A stretch of DNA of 64,000 nucleotides, taken from RUG343 sp964486215. GTDB taxonomy: Bacteria; Bacillota_I; Bacilli_A; RF39; UBA660. Shown in pieces: positions 52,737-60,387 of the stretch. A model generated the notes under the pieces. It saw only the letters and a list, made by a program, of their open reading frames with translations. It made no database searches and was not told where the DNA came from. The translations under genes were made by a program, and so were the position numbers. The stretch lies in NCBI GenBank assembly GCA_964486215.1, contig CAZALI010000002.1, positions 39,616 to 103,615 on the forward strand, given 5' to 3'. Numbering within the stretch: the stretch's first letter is position 1; the number at the start of each line of letters is the position of its first letter.

Positions 52737-52895
52737 ATGAGAGAATTAAATAATAGTGAAACTCTTACTGTAACTGGTGGTAGTACTGTGACAACGATTG
52801 GTATTGGACTTATTGTTTCATCTATAATGGTATTTTTATCTGGTATAGCTAATGGGTTTACTAATCCTGGGAGGTGTAATATTGAGGGAAGTTAG
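52737..52895 (+). CDS. Double-glycine leader peptide 1 (bacteriocin or signal peptide candidate)
   Basis: The 52-residue peptide has a leader of 15 residues ending in GG (MRELNNSETLTVTGG), with Glu at -8 and a hydrophobic residue at -4, as in class II bacteriocin leaders. The 37-residue mature part is hydrophobic (residues 20-35), holds a GxxxG motif (GIANG, 36-40) and ends with a Cys-containing NPGRCNIEGS. A near-perfect ribosome site (AAAGGAGG, 5-6 bases before ATG) is present. It overlaps peptide 2 by 14 bases. No immunity protein was recognised next to it. Confidence 0.8.
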   Translation: MRELNNSETLTVTGGSTVTTIGIGLIVSSIMVFLSGIANGFTNPGRCNIEGS

Positions 52896-53055
52896 TAGTC
52901 ATGAATTAGTTACTATTACAGGTGGTACTAATAGTATTAGTGCACCAATTATTAATGCCCTTACTAATATCATTAAAGTTTTATATGATGCTGGTAGTGG
53001 ACTAGGATCTGCTATTAGAAGAATGAGTGCTAATAGTATGTGTCCAACTAAATAG
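52882..53055 (+). CDS. Double-glycine leader peptide 2 (second of a pair)
   Basis: The start is TTG 52882, behind GGGAGGTG at the right distance. Its leader MREVSSHELVTITGG mirrors peptide 1 in length, in the MRE start, in Glu at -8 and in GG. The 42-residue mature part is amphipathic helical, with GSGLG (38-42, a GxxxG match), an RR pair and a C-terminal Cys (NSMCPTK). Two different mature peptides with GxxxG and matching leaders from overlapping genes are what a two-peptide class IIb bacteriocin looks like; a paired signal is the alternative. A terminator follows. Confidence 0.8.
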   Translation: MREVSSHELVTITGGTNSISAPIINALTNIIKVLYDAGSGLGSAIRRMSANSMCPTK

Positions 53056-53078
53056 GAAGTTATTACTTCCTTTTATTT
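53054..53078 (+). terminator. Terminator of the peptide pair
   Basis: AGGAAGT and ACTTCCT pair around TATT, followed by TTTATTT. Confidence 0.78.
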
Positions 53079-53151
53079 ATAATAAAATGTTGAAATTTAA
53101 AATAATATTTGTTATAATCATTTTTAGTAAAAAACGAAGGGAGGGATAAGA

Positions 53152-53358
53152 ATGGCCACAAAAGTTGTAGTTAGAGGTAATCTTGATCAAGCATTAAGAA
53201 AGTTCAAGGCTAAGGTTAATAAAGATGGAATCCCTCAAGAGTCTAAAAAACGTGAAGGTTACGATAAGCCAGGTGTTAAGAGAAGAGCTGCTGAAAAAGA
53301 AGGCAAGAAGAACACTATGAAGAGAAATCGTGCCAATAATAGAGATAGAGATTATTAA
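53152..53358 (+). CDS. rpsU: Ribosomal protein bS21
   Basis: The small-subunit protein of 68 residues has the S21 pattern: VVVRGNLDQALRKFK, a KREGYDKPGVKRR segment and a Lys/Arg-rich end. It is a little longer than the usual 57-60 residues because of a basic/Asp tail. It has a GGGAGG ribosome site and a terminator. In Bacilli it is normally followed by yqeY; here a surface-protein gene lies between. Confidence 0.93.
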   Translation: MATKVVVRGNLDQALRKFKAKVNKDGIPQESKKREGYDKPGVKRRAAEKEGKKNTMKRNRANNRDRDY

Positions 53359-53387
53359 AATAATATCGTTTGATATTATTTTTTTTT
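53359..53387 (+). terminator. Terminator after rpsU
   Basis: AATAATATC and GATATTATT pair around GTTT, followed by T residues. Confidence 0.88.
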
Positions 53388-53464
53388 GTAAATTTGACAT
53401 TTTTCTTTTTGATTAAGTAGAAATTATTTACTATTAAGGTATAATTATAATAGAGGATAATAAT

Positions 53465-54805
53465 ATGAAGAAGTTTATTTTTATATTTATAAGTTTATTA
53501 TTTTTAATACCTATTTCAACTAAAGCTGTGACTACTTATAGTGTATGTGATACTGGTTGTGATTATAACATGACATCTTTTGGAGTAGTATTGGAAGAAT
53601 ATAATGCGCCAAGTCTTCGACCACAAGATAAGGTTATATTTAATATAGCTGATGGTAACTATACTATTAATACTGGCCAATCTGGTTATGTAACACTATA
53701 CAATGTTGAATTAAATTTTGGTAATGGTACTTATACATTTCCAAATGCTGAATTTGTAGCTGGTGCTGATAATATTAAAACAGTAATAAATGGTAGAAGC
53801 AGTTCTACTACATTTGTAAATATACGTCGTTTACAAGCTGGTATGTCTGATTATAGTCATTTAACTATTACTGCTGATCAAGATATGAGTTTTGATCCAA
53901 ATCCAGTTGATGCTGATGCAACTGTTAATATGGATGATGTTATATTAAAAACAAAGTCTGAATCTCTTGAGGATTCTGCTTCTGTGATATTTGGTGTTAA
54001 TAAATTAGTAGCTAATGGTTTAAAAGTAATTGTTCCTGGTAAAAGATATTATGGATTGGTATTAGCTAATCCTCATAGTGATGGTGCTTATGACGATAGT
54101 GATATTAGTATTACAAATAGTGATTTTACTGATGCAAATGTTTATATTGGCGCATCTGCTGGTAACAGAGAAGTAGTTAATATAGAAAATACAAAATTAA
54201 ATAAAATATATGTAACTAATTCTCAAACTAATATTGATTGTGATTCTACTTTTATAGGTACTATGAAGTATGAAAAAGGAACTGAGTCAAGAAACCATTC
54301 TGACTTTTCGAACTTTCTTGATGGAGGATCATATAGTATATATGAATACAGGCCACTAGATAATATTGGAAGTGGTGTAGTTCAGTTAGAGGCTTGTAAA
54401 GATAAACGAATTATAATGGATGAACCTGTATCTTTAAATGATATTAGAGAAGAGTCTGGTTATAGTATAGATAATACTTGGACAATTTTCCCAACAGGAG
54501 TTGTGGAGATAAGAGATAATTCACTAGTACCACTACAACTAGGTAAGACTAAGATATATAAATTAATAGATGGTGAGTTAAAATCACTTAGAGTAGAAGT
54601 AGTAGAAGATGATGAAGAACCTTACAATCCAGATGATTCTGAAGAATATAATGATGATTCTTCATATGATAATAAACCTATTGATAAGAGTACTAATAAT
54701 ATAGTTAATCCGAAGACGCTTAATGCGATAGTGATTATTATAGCGTTTACTGTTTCGGTTCTAGGAAGCACAATATACTTGATGCAAAGAAAATCTATGA
54801 ATTAA
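53465..54805 (+). CDS. Secreted beta-helix-like surface protein with C-terminal membrane anchor
   Basis: The 446-residue protein has a signal peptide (residues 1-20, ending STKA), then a right-handed beta-helix-like region rich in short strands and Asn/Asp turns (about 25-280). An acidic spacer (DDEEPYNPDDSEEYNDDSS) and a single membrane helix near the C-terminus follow. Before the helix lies VNPKTLN, loosely like the NPxT sorting signals of class B/D sortases but lacking the next conserved Gly; the basic tail QRKS follows. It is exported and anchored. The ligand or substrate is unknown. It lies inserted between rpsU and yqeY. Confidence 0.65.
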   Translation: MKKFIFIFISLLFLIPISTKAVTTYSVCDTGCDYNMTSFGVVLEEYNAPSLRPQDKVIFNIADGNYTINTGQSGYVTLYNVELNFGNGTYTFPNAEFVAGADNIKTVINGRSSSTTFVNIRRLQAGMSDYSHLTITADQDMSFDPNPVDADATVNMDDVILKTKSESLEDSASVIFGVNKLVANGLKVIVPGKRYYGLVLANPHSDGAYDDSDISITNSDFTDANVYIGASAGNREVVNIENTKLNKIYVTNSQTNIDCDSTFIGTMKYEKGTESRNHSDFSNFLDGGSYSIYEYRPLDNIGSGVVQLEACKDKRIIMDEPVSLNDIREESGYSIDNTWTIFPTGVVEIRDNSLVPLQLGKTKIYKLIDGELKSLRVEVVEDDEEPYNPDDSEEYNDDSSYDNKPIDKSTNNIVNPKTLNAIVIIIAFTVSVLGSTIYLMQRKSMN

Positions 54806-54822
54806 TCATAGATTTTTTTTAT
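54792..54822 (+). terminator. Terminator after the surface protein
   Basis: AATCTATGA and TCATAGATT pair at the stop codon, followed by TTTTTT. Confidence 0.85.
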
Positions 54823-54855
54823 GAAATTGTGTATAATTTACGTGGGAGTGATAAT

Positions 54856-55299
54856 ATGGTAGATAAATTAATGAGCGATATGGTAGAAGCTATGAAAGAA
54901 AAAGATAAAGATAGATTAGCTGTTATTAGAGCTGTTAAAGCTGGTATGGATAAAGAGAGAATTGATAATAAGCGTGAAGTAAATGATGATTTATTAATTG
55001 ATGTCGTTAATCGTGAGATTAAGATGAGAAAAGAATCTATTGTTGAATTTGAAAAAGGTAATAGAGAAGATTTAGTTAATAAATACCAAAGTGAAATAGA
55101 TATTCTTTCTAAGTATTTACCAGAACAGATGAGTGAAGAAGAAGTTATGTCTGAAATAGATAAAATATTTGATAAAGTTAAGCCTACTTCTCAAAAAGAT
55201 ATGGGGCTTATTATGAAAGAAGCTTCTGCTATATTTAAAGGTAAAGCTGATATGAAAGAAGTAAGCTCTATTATTAGAGAAAAACTACAAAATTTATAA
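54856..55299 (+). CDS. yqeY: GatB/YqeY-domain protein
   Basis: The 147-residue helical protein shows the YqeY pattern: DMVEAMKEKDKDRLAVIRAVKAG, RKESIVEFEKGNREDLV, LSKYLPEQMSEEE, and QKDMGLIMKEASAIFKGKADMKEVS, which resembles the tRNA-binding tail of GatB. Its role is not settled; a link to tRNA is assumed from the fold. I chose ATG 54856 behind GGGAGTGAT. Confidence 0.92.
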   Translation: MVDKLMSDMVEAMKEKDKDRLAVIRAVKAGMDKERIDNKREVNDDLLIDVVNREIKMRKESIVEFEKGNREDLVNKYQSEIDILSKYLPEQMSEEEVMSEIDKIFDKVKPTSQKDMGLIMKEASAIFKGKADMKEVSSIIREKLQNL

Positions 55300-55302
55300 T
55301 TG

Positions 55303-55328
55303 AAAGTACTTTTATAGTACTTTTTTTA
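55303..55328 (+). terminator. Terminator after yqeY
   Basis: AAAGTACT and AGTACTTT pair around TTTAT, followed by T residues. Confidence 0.8.
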
Positions 55329-55390
55329 TTTTTGCTTATTAATTGAAAAAAGACTCTATTTGCGATAAAATATTCTTGATGGGAGAAATT

Positions 55391-55999
55391 ATGGATAAGT
55401 ATTTAACAGATACAATTTTAGGTGTTATAGATGTTACATTTCCAATGGTTATTATTTCTGTAGTAGTAGCTATTTTACTTAGAATTTCTTATTTAATTAA
55501 AAATAAAATACATTTTACTTTGCATAAAGAATTATTTATGTTAGCTTTTATTATTTATATATTGTGCTTATTCCAAGTAGTAACTTTACAAGATACTGTT
55601 TCGTGGTCTACTAATAATTTTATTCCATTTAAAGAAATACTTAGATATGATATTGGATCTAATTTGTTTTTAAAGAATGTTATTGGTAATGTATTACTCT
55701 TTATACCATTTGGTTATTTTATATCATATATTTTAAAAGTAGAAAAAGTATATTTACCAATATTAATAATATTTATTACTAGTATAGCTATTGAATTAGT
55801 ACAATTATATATAGGTAGAGTATTTGATGTTGACGATGTAATACTTAATTTAATTGGTGGCATAATTGGCTATATTTTATATAAGATTGTGACTGGTATA
55901 GGTAAGAAGTTTAAGATATTTGATAATGAGATTGTACTTGATATTTTGTCATTGCTATTATTGGGTATTGTTATATATATATTTATAATTATGTTATAG
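55391..55999 (+). CDS. VanZ-family membrane protein
   Basis: The 202-residue protein has about six membrane helices and the VanZ motifs NNFIPFKEILRY (about 75), NVLLFIPFGYFISY (about 100) and ELVQLYIGRVFDVDDVILNLIGG (about 135-157). VanZ-like proteins are linked to low-level glycopeptide resistance in some species, but the physiological role here is unknown. I chose ATG 55391 behind GGGAGAAA. It lies directly upstream of ybeY and is probably in the same transcript. Confidence 0.85.
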   Translation: MDKYLTDTILGVIDVTFPMVIISVVVAILLRISYLIKNKIHFTLHKELFMLAFIIYILCLFQVVTLQDTVSWSTNNFIPFKEILRYDIGSNLFLKNVIGNVLLFIPFGYFISYILKVEKVYLPILIIFITSIAIELVQLYIGRVFDVDDVILNLIGGIIGYILYKIVTGIGKKFKIFDNEIVLDILSLLLLGIVIYIFIIML

Positions 56000-56007
56000 G
56001 AGTTATT

Positions 56008-56457
56008 ATGAGAGAAGTTAATGTTTTTAAAGAAGTAGACTATGATGTAGATAATTTAGATGTAATGAAAGATATATTAGAGTTTGCTTTAAAAAAAGAG
56101 AATTTAGATAATATTACTTTTAATGTCATTATAGTAGATAATGATTATATACATAAGATAAATAAAGAGTATAGAAAAATAGATAGAGAAACAGATGTCA
56201 TTACATTTGCTTTAGAAGATGAAGATAGTGTTAAAGTACCTGGCGATGTTAGAGTACTTGGAGATATTTATATATCTTATGATAGAGTTAAATCACAGGC
56301 TTTAGAGTATGGTCATAGTGAAAAGCGTGAATTATGTTTCTTAGCTGTACATGGCTTTTATCATTTACTTGGTTATGATCATATGACAAAAGAAGAAGAA
56401 AAAGTTATGTTTGGTAAACAAGAGGAGGTGCTATCTAGTTATGGGATTGTTAGGTAG
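56008..56457 (+). CDS. ybeY: Endoribonuclease YbeY
   Basis: YbeY helps rRNA maturation and ribosome quality control. The 149 residues end with the zinc-binding motif HGFYHLLGYDH (about 115-125), and contain INKEYRKIDRETDVITFAL and LGDIYISYDRV. It lies in the conserved ybeY-dgkA-cdd-era-recO run. Its 3' end overlaps the dgkA start by 17 bases. Confidence 0.95.
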   Translation: MREVNVFKEVDYDVDNLDVMKDILEFALKKENLDNITFNVIIVDNDYIHKINKEYRKIDRETDVITFALEDEDSVKVPGDVRVLGDIYISYDRVKSQALEYGHSEKRELCFLAVHGFYHLLGYDHMTKEEEKVMFGKQEEVLSSYGIVR

Positions 56458-56842
56458 GAAAAGTCCAAAGAGGAATAAAGATACAGGTAATATTTTAGAA
56501 AAATATGTAAAAAGTTTTGGTCATGCTGTAGATGGTTTTATGTATGGACTTAAGTATGAACAAAATATGATTATTATTTTGATAGCAACTGTTTTAGTTA
56601 CTATAGCTGGTTTTTACTTTGAAATTAGTAATAGTGAATGGTTGTTTATTGTTTTTATATGTGGTGCTATTGCAGCATGTGAGATGATTAATTCTAGTAT
56701 TGAAGCTACAATTGATTTAATTACTACTAAGTATCAACCTCTTGCGAAGATAGCTAAAGATACTGCTAGTGCAGCAAGTCTTATTTTATGTATTACAGCT
56801 TTAGTAGGTGGTTTAATAATATTTATACCTAAGATTTTATAG
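56441..56842 (+). CDS. dgkA: Diacylglycerol/undecaprenol kinase
   Basis: The 133-residue membrane kinase of the DgkA family has three helices and the conserved blocks SFGHAVDGFMYGLKYEQNM, ACEMINSSIEATIDL and KIAKDTASAASLI. In Gram-positive bacteria it recycles undecaprenol or diacylglycerol. ATG 56441 is taken as start, 10 bases after GAGGAGGTG. It overlaps ybeY, so translation is coupled. Confidence 0.92.
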   Translation: MGLLGRKSPKRNKDTGNILEKYVKSFGHAVDGFMYGLKYEQNMIIILIATVLVTIAGFYFEISNSEWLFIVFICGAIAACEMINSSIEATIDLITTKYQPLAKIAKDTASAASLILCITALVGGLIIFIPKIL

Positions 56843-56851
56843 GAGGTTTAT

Positions 56852-57238
56852 ATGATAGATAAATTAATAGAATTACAAAAGAATAGTTATAGTCCTTATT
56901 CTAAATATCCCGTTAGTGCTATTGTAGTTAGTAGTGACGGAAGAGAATTCGCAGGAGTTAATGTAGAAGACGCTTCAACTAGAGCAGGCGCTTGTGCTGA
57001 GCGAGTAGCTATCTTTAATGCAATTACTGCTGGCGTAAAAAAAGGTGAGTTTAGAGAACTACATGTCATGGTATCTAGTGGTAGAATTGGTACTCCTTGT
57101 TTTGTATGTAGACAAATGATAGTAGAATTATTTAATCCTGATAGTAAGGTTTATTGTTATTCAACAAATGGAGAAATAAAAGAATTCACTGTTAGTGAAT
57201 TATGTCCATATCCATTTTCTGGTGATGATTTAAAATGA
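56852..57238 (+). CDS. cdd: Cytidine deaminase
   Basis: The 128-residue zinc enzyme of pyrimidine salvage has NVEDASTRAGACAERVAIF (Cys ligand and catalytic Glu, about 37-53) and TPCFVCRQMIVE (two further Cys ligands, about 89-92). Length and motifs are typical for the tetrameric type. It overlaps the start of era by 4 bases (ATGA). Confidence 0.95.
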   Translation: MIDKLIELQKNSYSPYSKYPVSAIVVSSDGREFAGVNVEDASTRAGACAERVAIFNAITAGVKKGEFRELHVMVSSGRIGTPCFVCRQMIVELFNPDSKVYCYSTNGEIKEFTVSELCPYPFSGDDLK

Positions 57239-58116
57239 AATGTGGTTTTGTAAGTATAGTTGGTAGACCTAATGTTGGTAAAAGTACTTTACTTAATACT
57301 TTAGTGGGAGAAAAAGTCGCAATTACTAGTGATGTTAGTGGTACTACGAGAAATATAATTAATGGTATATATAATGATGAAGAAGCTCAAATTATATTTA
57401 TAGATACTCCTGGCGTACATAAAGCTCATAATGAACTTGAAAGAGTTATGAATAAGAAAAGTTATAATAACTTTGAAGTAGCTAATGTTATTTTATTTAT
57501 GATAGATGCTTCTACTGGATATGGTGGAGGAGATGAATTTATCTTAGATAAAATTAAAGATAGTGGAATACCTATATTTTTAATTTTAAATAAAGTAGAT
57601 AAGATAAAAGATAAAGAAAAAATATTAAAACAAATAGACTTAGTAAAAGATAAATATAATTTTAGTGAAATAATTCCTATAAGTGCTAAAGATGATAATA
57701 GAGAGTTAATTTCAATAATTAAGAAATATTTACCTATTGGAAATAGAATGTATGAAGAAGATGACTTTACTTCTGTTTCTACTAAGTTTATGGTAGCTGA
57801 GTACGTTAGAGAAAAATTACTTATGTTAACACATGATGAGATTCCTCATACTATTAGTTGTTATACAGAAGAATTTAATGATAATGGAAAAAGTGTTGAT
57901 ATTAAAGTTTTAATTGTAGTAGATAGAGATAATATTAAAAAGATTGTTATTGGTAAAGGGGGATCTTTACTTAAAGAAGTTGGAATACTTGCTCGTAAAG
58001 ATATAGAAAAGCTTTTAGGTAAAAAAGTGTTTTTGGAAACATATGTTAAAACACTTAAGAATTGGAGAGATGAGGCTAAGTATTTAACTGAACTTGGTTT
58101 AGATGATGAGACATGA
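57235..58116 (+). CDS. era: GTPase Era
   Basis: Era is a 16S rRNA-binding GTPase for 30S assembly. GTPase motifs: GRPNVGKSTL (residues 9-18), DTPG (about 59), NKVD (about 121) and SAKDD. A C-terminal KH domain holds VIGKGGSLLKEVG. Length 293 is normal. It overlaps cdd and recO by 4 bases each. Confidence 0.96.
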   Translation: MKCGFVSIVGRPNVGKSTLLNTLVGEKVAITSDVSGTTRNIINGIYNDEEAQIIFIDTPGVHKAHNELERVMNKKSYNNFEVANVILFMIDASTGYGGGDEFILDKIKDSGIPIFLILNKVDKIKDKEKILKQIDLVKDKYNFSEIIPISAKDDNRELISIIKKYLPIGNRMYEEDDFTSVSTKFMVAEYVREKLLMLTHDEIPHTISCYTEEFNDNGKSVDIKVLIVVDRDNIKKIVIGKGGSLLKEVGILARKDIEKLLGKKVFLETYVKTLKNWRDEAKYLTELGLDDET

Positions 58117-58856
58117 AAATAGTAGATATTGATGGCATAGTTTTACAAGATACTAATTATGGAGAATCTAGTAAGATATTAAATGTTTTAACTAAAGAGT
58201 ATGGACTTATTGGAGTAATGTCCAAGTCTTGTCGTGGAGTAAAAAGTAAATTACGTGGAGTTAGTAGAAATTTAGTATATGGAACTTTTCATATTTACTA
58301 TAAAGAGAATGGATTATCTACTTTAATAGGTGTTGATGTCAAGAATGGATTTTTAAATATACTTCAAGATTTATCTACTATTAGTTATGCTTCATATATA
58401 TTAGATTTAGTTAGACAAGTAATTAAAGAGAATGATAGTACTGATATTTATGATTTTACTATTAGTACTTTAACTAAGATTAATGAAGGATTAGATCCAA
58501 TGGTTTTAACTAATATTTTAGAATTAAAACTACTTGATTATTTAGGAGTTAGACCAAGTATAGATAGTTGTAGTTTATGTGGAAATACTGATAATATAGT
58601 TACTTTATCTAGTAGTAGTGGAGGATTTGTTTGTAAGAACTGTTATAGTGATGAAATACTAGTTAATGAAAAGACTATTAAGATGATTAGAATGTATTAC
58701 TATGTAGATATAGATAAAATTACTAAGTTAGATGTTAGTAATGAAGTAAAGAAAGAAATAAATGATTTTCTCGATGATTATTATGATAGATATACGGGAA
58801 TATATTTAAAGAGTAGAAAGTTTATGAAAGATATAGAGAGGATTAGTGTCGAATAA
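58113..58856 (+). CDS. recO: DNA repair protein RecO
   Basis: RecO helps load RecA in RecFOR-type gap repair. The 247 residues begin with the OB-fold segment VLQDTNYGESSKILNVLTKEYG, and the C-terminal half has the zinc-binding CSLCGN and CKNC pairs (about 151-176). Overlap with era by 4 bases and with the next gene by one base keeps one transcript. Confidence 0.94.
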   Translation: MKIVDIDGIVLQDTNYGESSKILNVLTKEYGLIGVMSKSCRGVKSKLRGVSRNLVYGTFHIYYKENGLSTLIGVDVKNGFLNILQDLSTISYASYILDLVRQVIKENDSTDIYDFTISTLTKINEGLDPMVLTNILELKLLDYLGVRPSIDSCSLCGNTDNIVTLSSSSGGFVCKNCYSDEILVNEKTIKMIRMYYYVDIDKITKLDVSNEVKKEINDFLDDYYDRYTGIYLKSRKFMKDIERISVE

Positions 58857-60214
58857 TGAATTATGAAAAAATACTGGAAGATTTTATAGACGAAGTTAGA
58901 ACTGATTCTTCCTATAAAGATGTTTCTGAATTAAGAAATATTTGTGTAGAAGCAATTAATATTATTAATAGTAATCATGATAGCTCTTTTGAAGAAATGA
59001 TTGAAAAGTTAATTGAAAATGATATAGAAAGAATGGAAGAAGTTAGGTATACAAGTGCTTTTCCTGGATATACAATTGGATTTAATGTAGGAAATATTAA
59101 TGTTAAATACTTTGGTGGAGATTTAGATTCTTTTGGTAATAGTATGAGAGAAGATGCTTTATTTGATATTGCTTCTATGTCTAAGATGTATACACAAGTT
59201 ATTTTATATAATTTAATAAAAGAAGGTTATTTGAATAGAGATTCTGTTATTAGTAAAATTGATCCTAGATTTATAAATTTAGGTGATGTCACGATAGGAG
59301 AATTAATGGAATTTTCTATAGACTTTCGTACTGATGGTAATATTACTTTGATGAAAGACTTAAATGAAGCAAAAGATAAATTATATGAAATTAGAGTTAG
59401 AGAAGATGAGAATGGACAAGTACGTAATAGATATACTTATACTGACTTTGGTATGATGATAGCTAAAGAAGTAATGGAAAATGTTACTGGTAAAAGCTAT
59501 GATAAATTATTTAAAGAATATATTACTGATAAACTTGGTTTAAAAGATACTATGTTGATTGTTCCAGTAAAAGATAGATGTAGATTTACTGGTAGTCCTA
59601 ATACTCGTATTGGACATATTAATGATCCTAAGGCAAATGCTATGGGAGGATACAGTGGTCATGCTGGAGTAGTTGCTAGTAGTGATGATTTAATAAAATT
59701 TGGTAGAGGTATGGAAGATGGTATTTTACTAGACTCAGTTGGATTAAATATGGCTAATAGTAGAAGTAAATTTAAGTTTAATAGAGGAAGATTTGGTAAT
59801 ACTTATATTAAAACTTCTGATGGACTTAAATCATCATATATAGAGAAGTTTTCTCCTAATAGTGAATTTGTTATTGAAGGTAGTACTAGAGTTCAAATGA
59901 ATGTTAGTAGTAAAGCTATTAATACTACACTTCTTAATCCCGGTTCTATGTCTTTAGATGAAGCTTTAGAATTAGAAAGAAAATATAACGAAAAAAGAAT
60001 ATCTTTAGTTAGACATTTTGAATATAATGAAAATGGGGTACTTGTACCATATCATTTAATAGATTCTACTAAGTTTATAGGAACTGATATTACTAATCCT
60101 ATTGAAACAATGAATTCTAAAACTAGTTTAAGACTTAGATTACTTAATAAATTTATTTTGGAGTATGCTAATTACGATAAAGAAATAAAAGTTATTAAAA
60201 AAGTTCGTAAATAG
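58856..60214 (+). CDS. Serine hydrolase, beta-lactamase/penicillin-binding fold
   Basis: The 452-residue protein starts with an 80-residue helical extension, then a class C beta-lactamase-like domain. This has SMSK (SxxK nucleophile, about residue 104), the YTYTDFG motif in the position of the YxN block (about 198) and a GHAGVVAS segment (about 270) equivalent to the HxG/KTG block. It has no signal peptide, so it would act in the cytosol unless exported otherwise. Expected class: esterase or D-amino peptidase of the serine-hydrolase group; substrate unknown. It overlaps recO by one base (TAATG). Confidence 0.75.
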   Translation: MNYEKILEDFIDEVRTDSSYKDVSELRNICVEAINIINSNHDSSFEEMIEKLIENDIERMEEVRYTSAFPGYTIGFNVGNINVKYFGGDLDSFGNSMREDALFDIASMSKMYTQVILYNLIKEGYLNRDSVISKIDPRFINLGDVTIGELMEFSIDFRTDGNITLMKDLNEAKDKLYEIRVREDENGQVRNRYTYTDFGMMIAKEVMENVTGKSYDKLFKEYITDKLGLKDTMLIVPVKDRCRFTGSPNTRIGHINDPKANAMGGYSGHAGVVASSDDLIKFGRGMEDGILLDSVGLNMANSRSKFKFNRGRFGNTYIKTSDGLKSSYIEKFSPNSEFVIEGSTRVQMNVSSKAINTTLLNPGSMSLDEALELERKYNEKRISLVRHFEYNENGVLVPYHLIDSTKFIGTDITNPIETMNSKTSLRLRLLNKFILEYANYDKEIKVIKKVRK

Positions 60215-60242
60215 TTGAAATTTTAAAAATTTGTATTATAAT
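60215..60242 (+). promoter_or_regulatory. Promoter of glyS
   Basis: TTGAAA, 16 bases and TATAAT; it sets the 5' end of the leader at about 60249. Confidence 0.78.
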
Positions 60243-60248
60243 TAAACG

Positions 60249-60372
60249 TATCAATGTGATGACTGAGGTGGAATCTCACGAGCAATATAAGAAGAGCAGA
60301 TTCTTTTAGAATAAGTAAGGTGGAACCGCGGAAATAATTTTCGTCCTTATGTCTAAAGAATCTTTTTTTTGG
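60249..60372 (+). promoter_or_regulatory. Minimal T-box leader of glyS (glycine)
   Basis: The T-box word AAGGTGGAACCGCGG (60317-60331) is plain. A long stem AGATTCTTTTAGA/TCTAAAGAATCT followed by TTTTTTTT is the terminator. The promoter leaves only about 70 bases for Stem I and linker. GTGA/TCAC (60256-60259 and 60276-60279) enclose just 16 bases, and GGA (60270-60272) is a glycine codon in that loop. The distal Stem I parts that contact the tRNA elbow have no room. Regulation by uncharged tRNA-Gly is expected. Confidence 0.85.
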
Positions 60373-60387
60373 AAAGAAGGAGAAGAT

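Noticed and set aside
60349..60387. ATG at 60349 as start of glyS
   Set aside because: It lies in the T-box terminator stem and has no ribosome site; ATG 60388 follows GGAGAAG and matches the family start.
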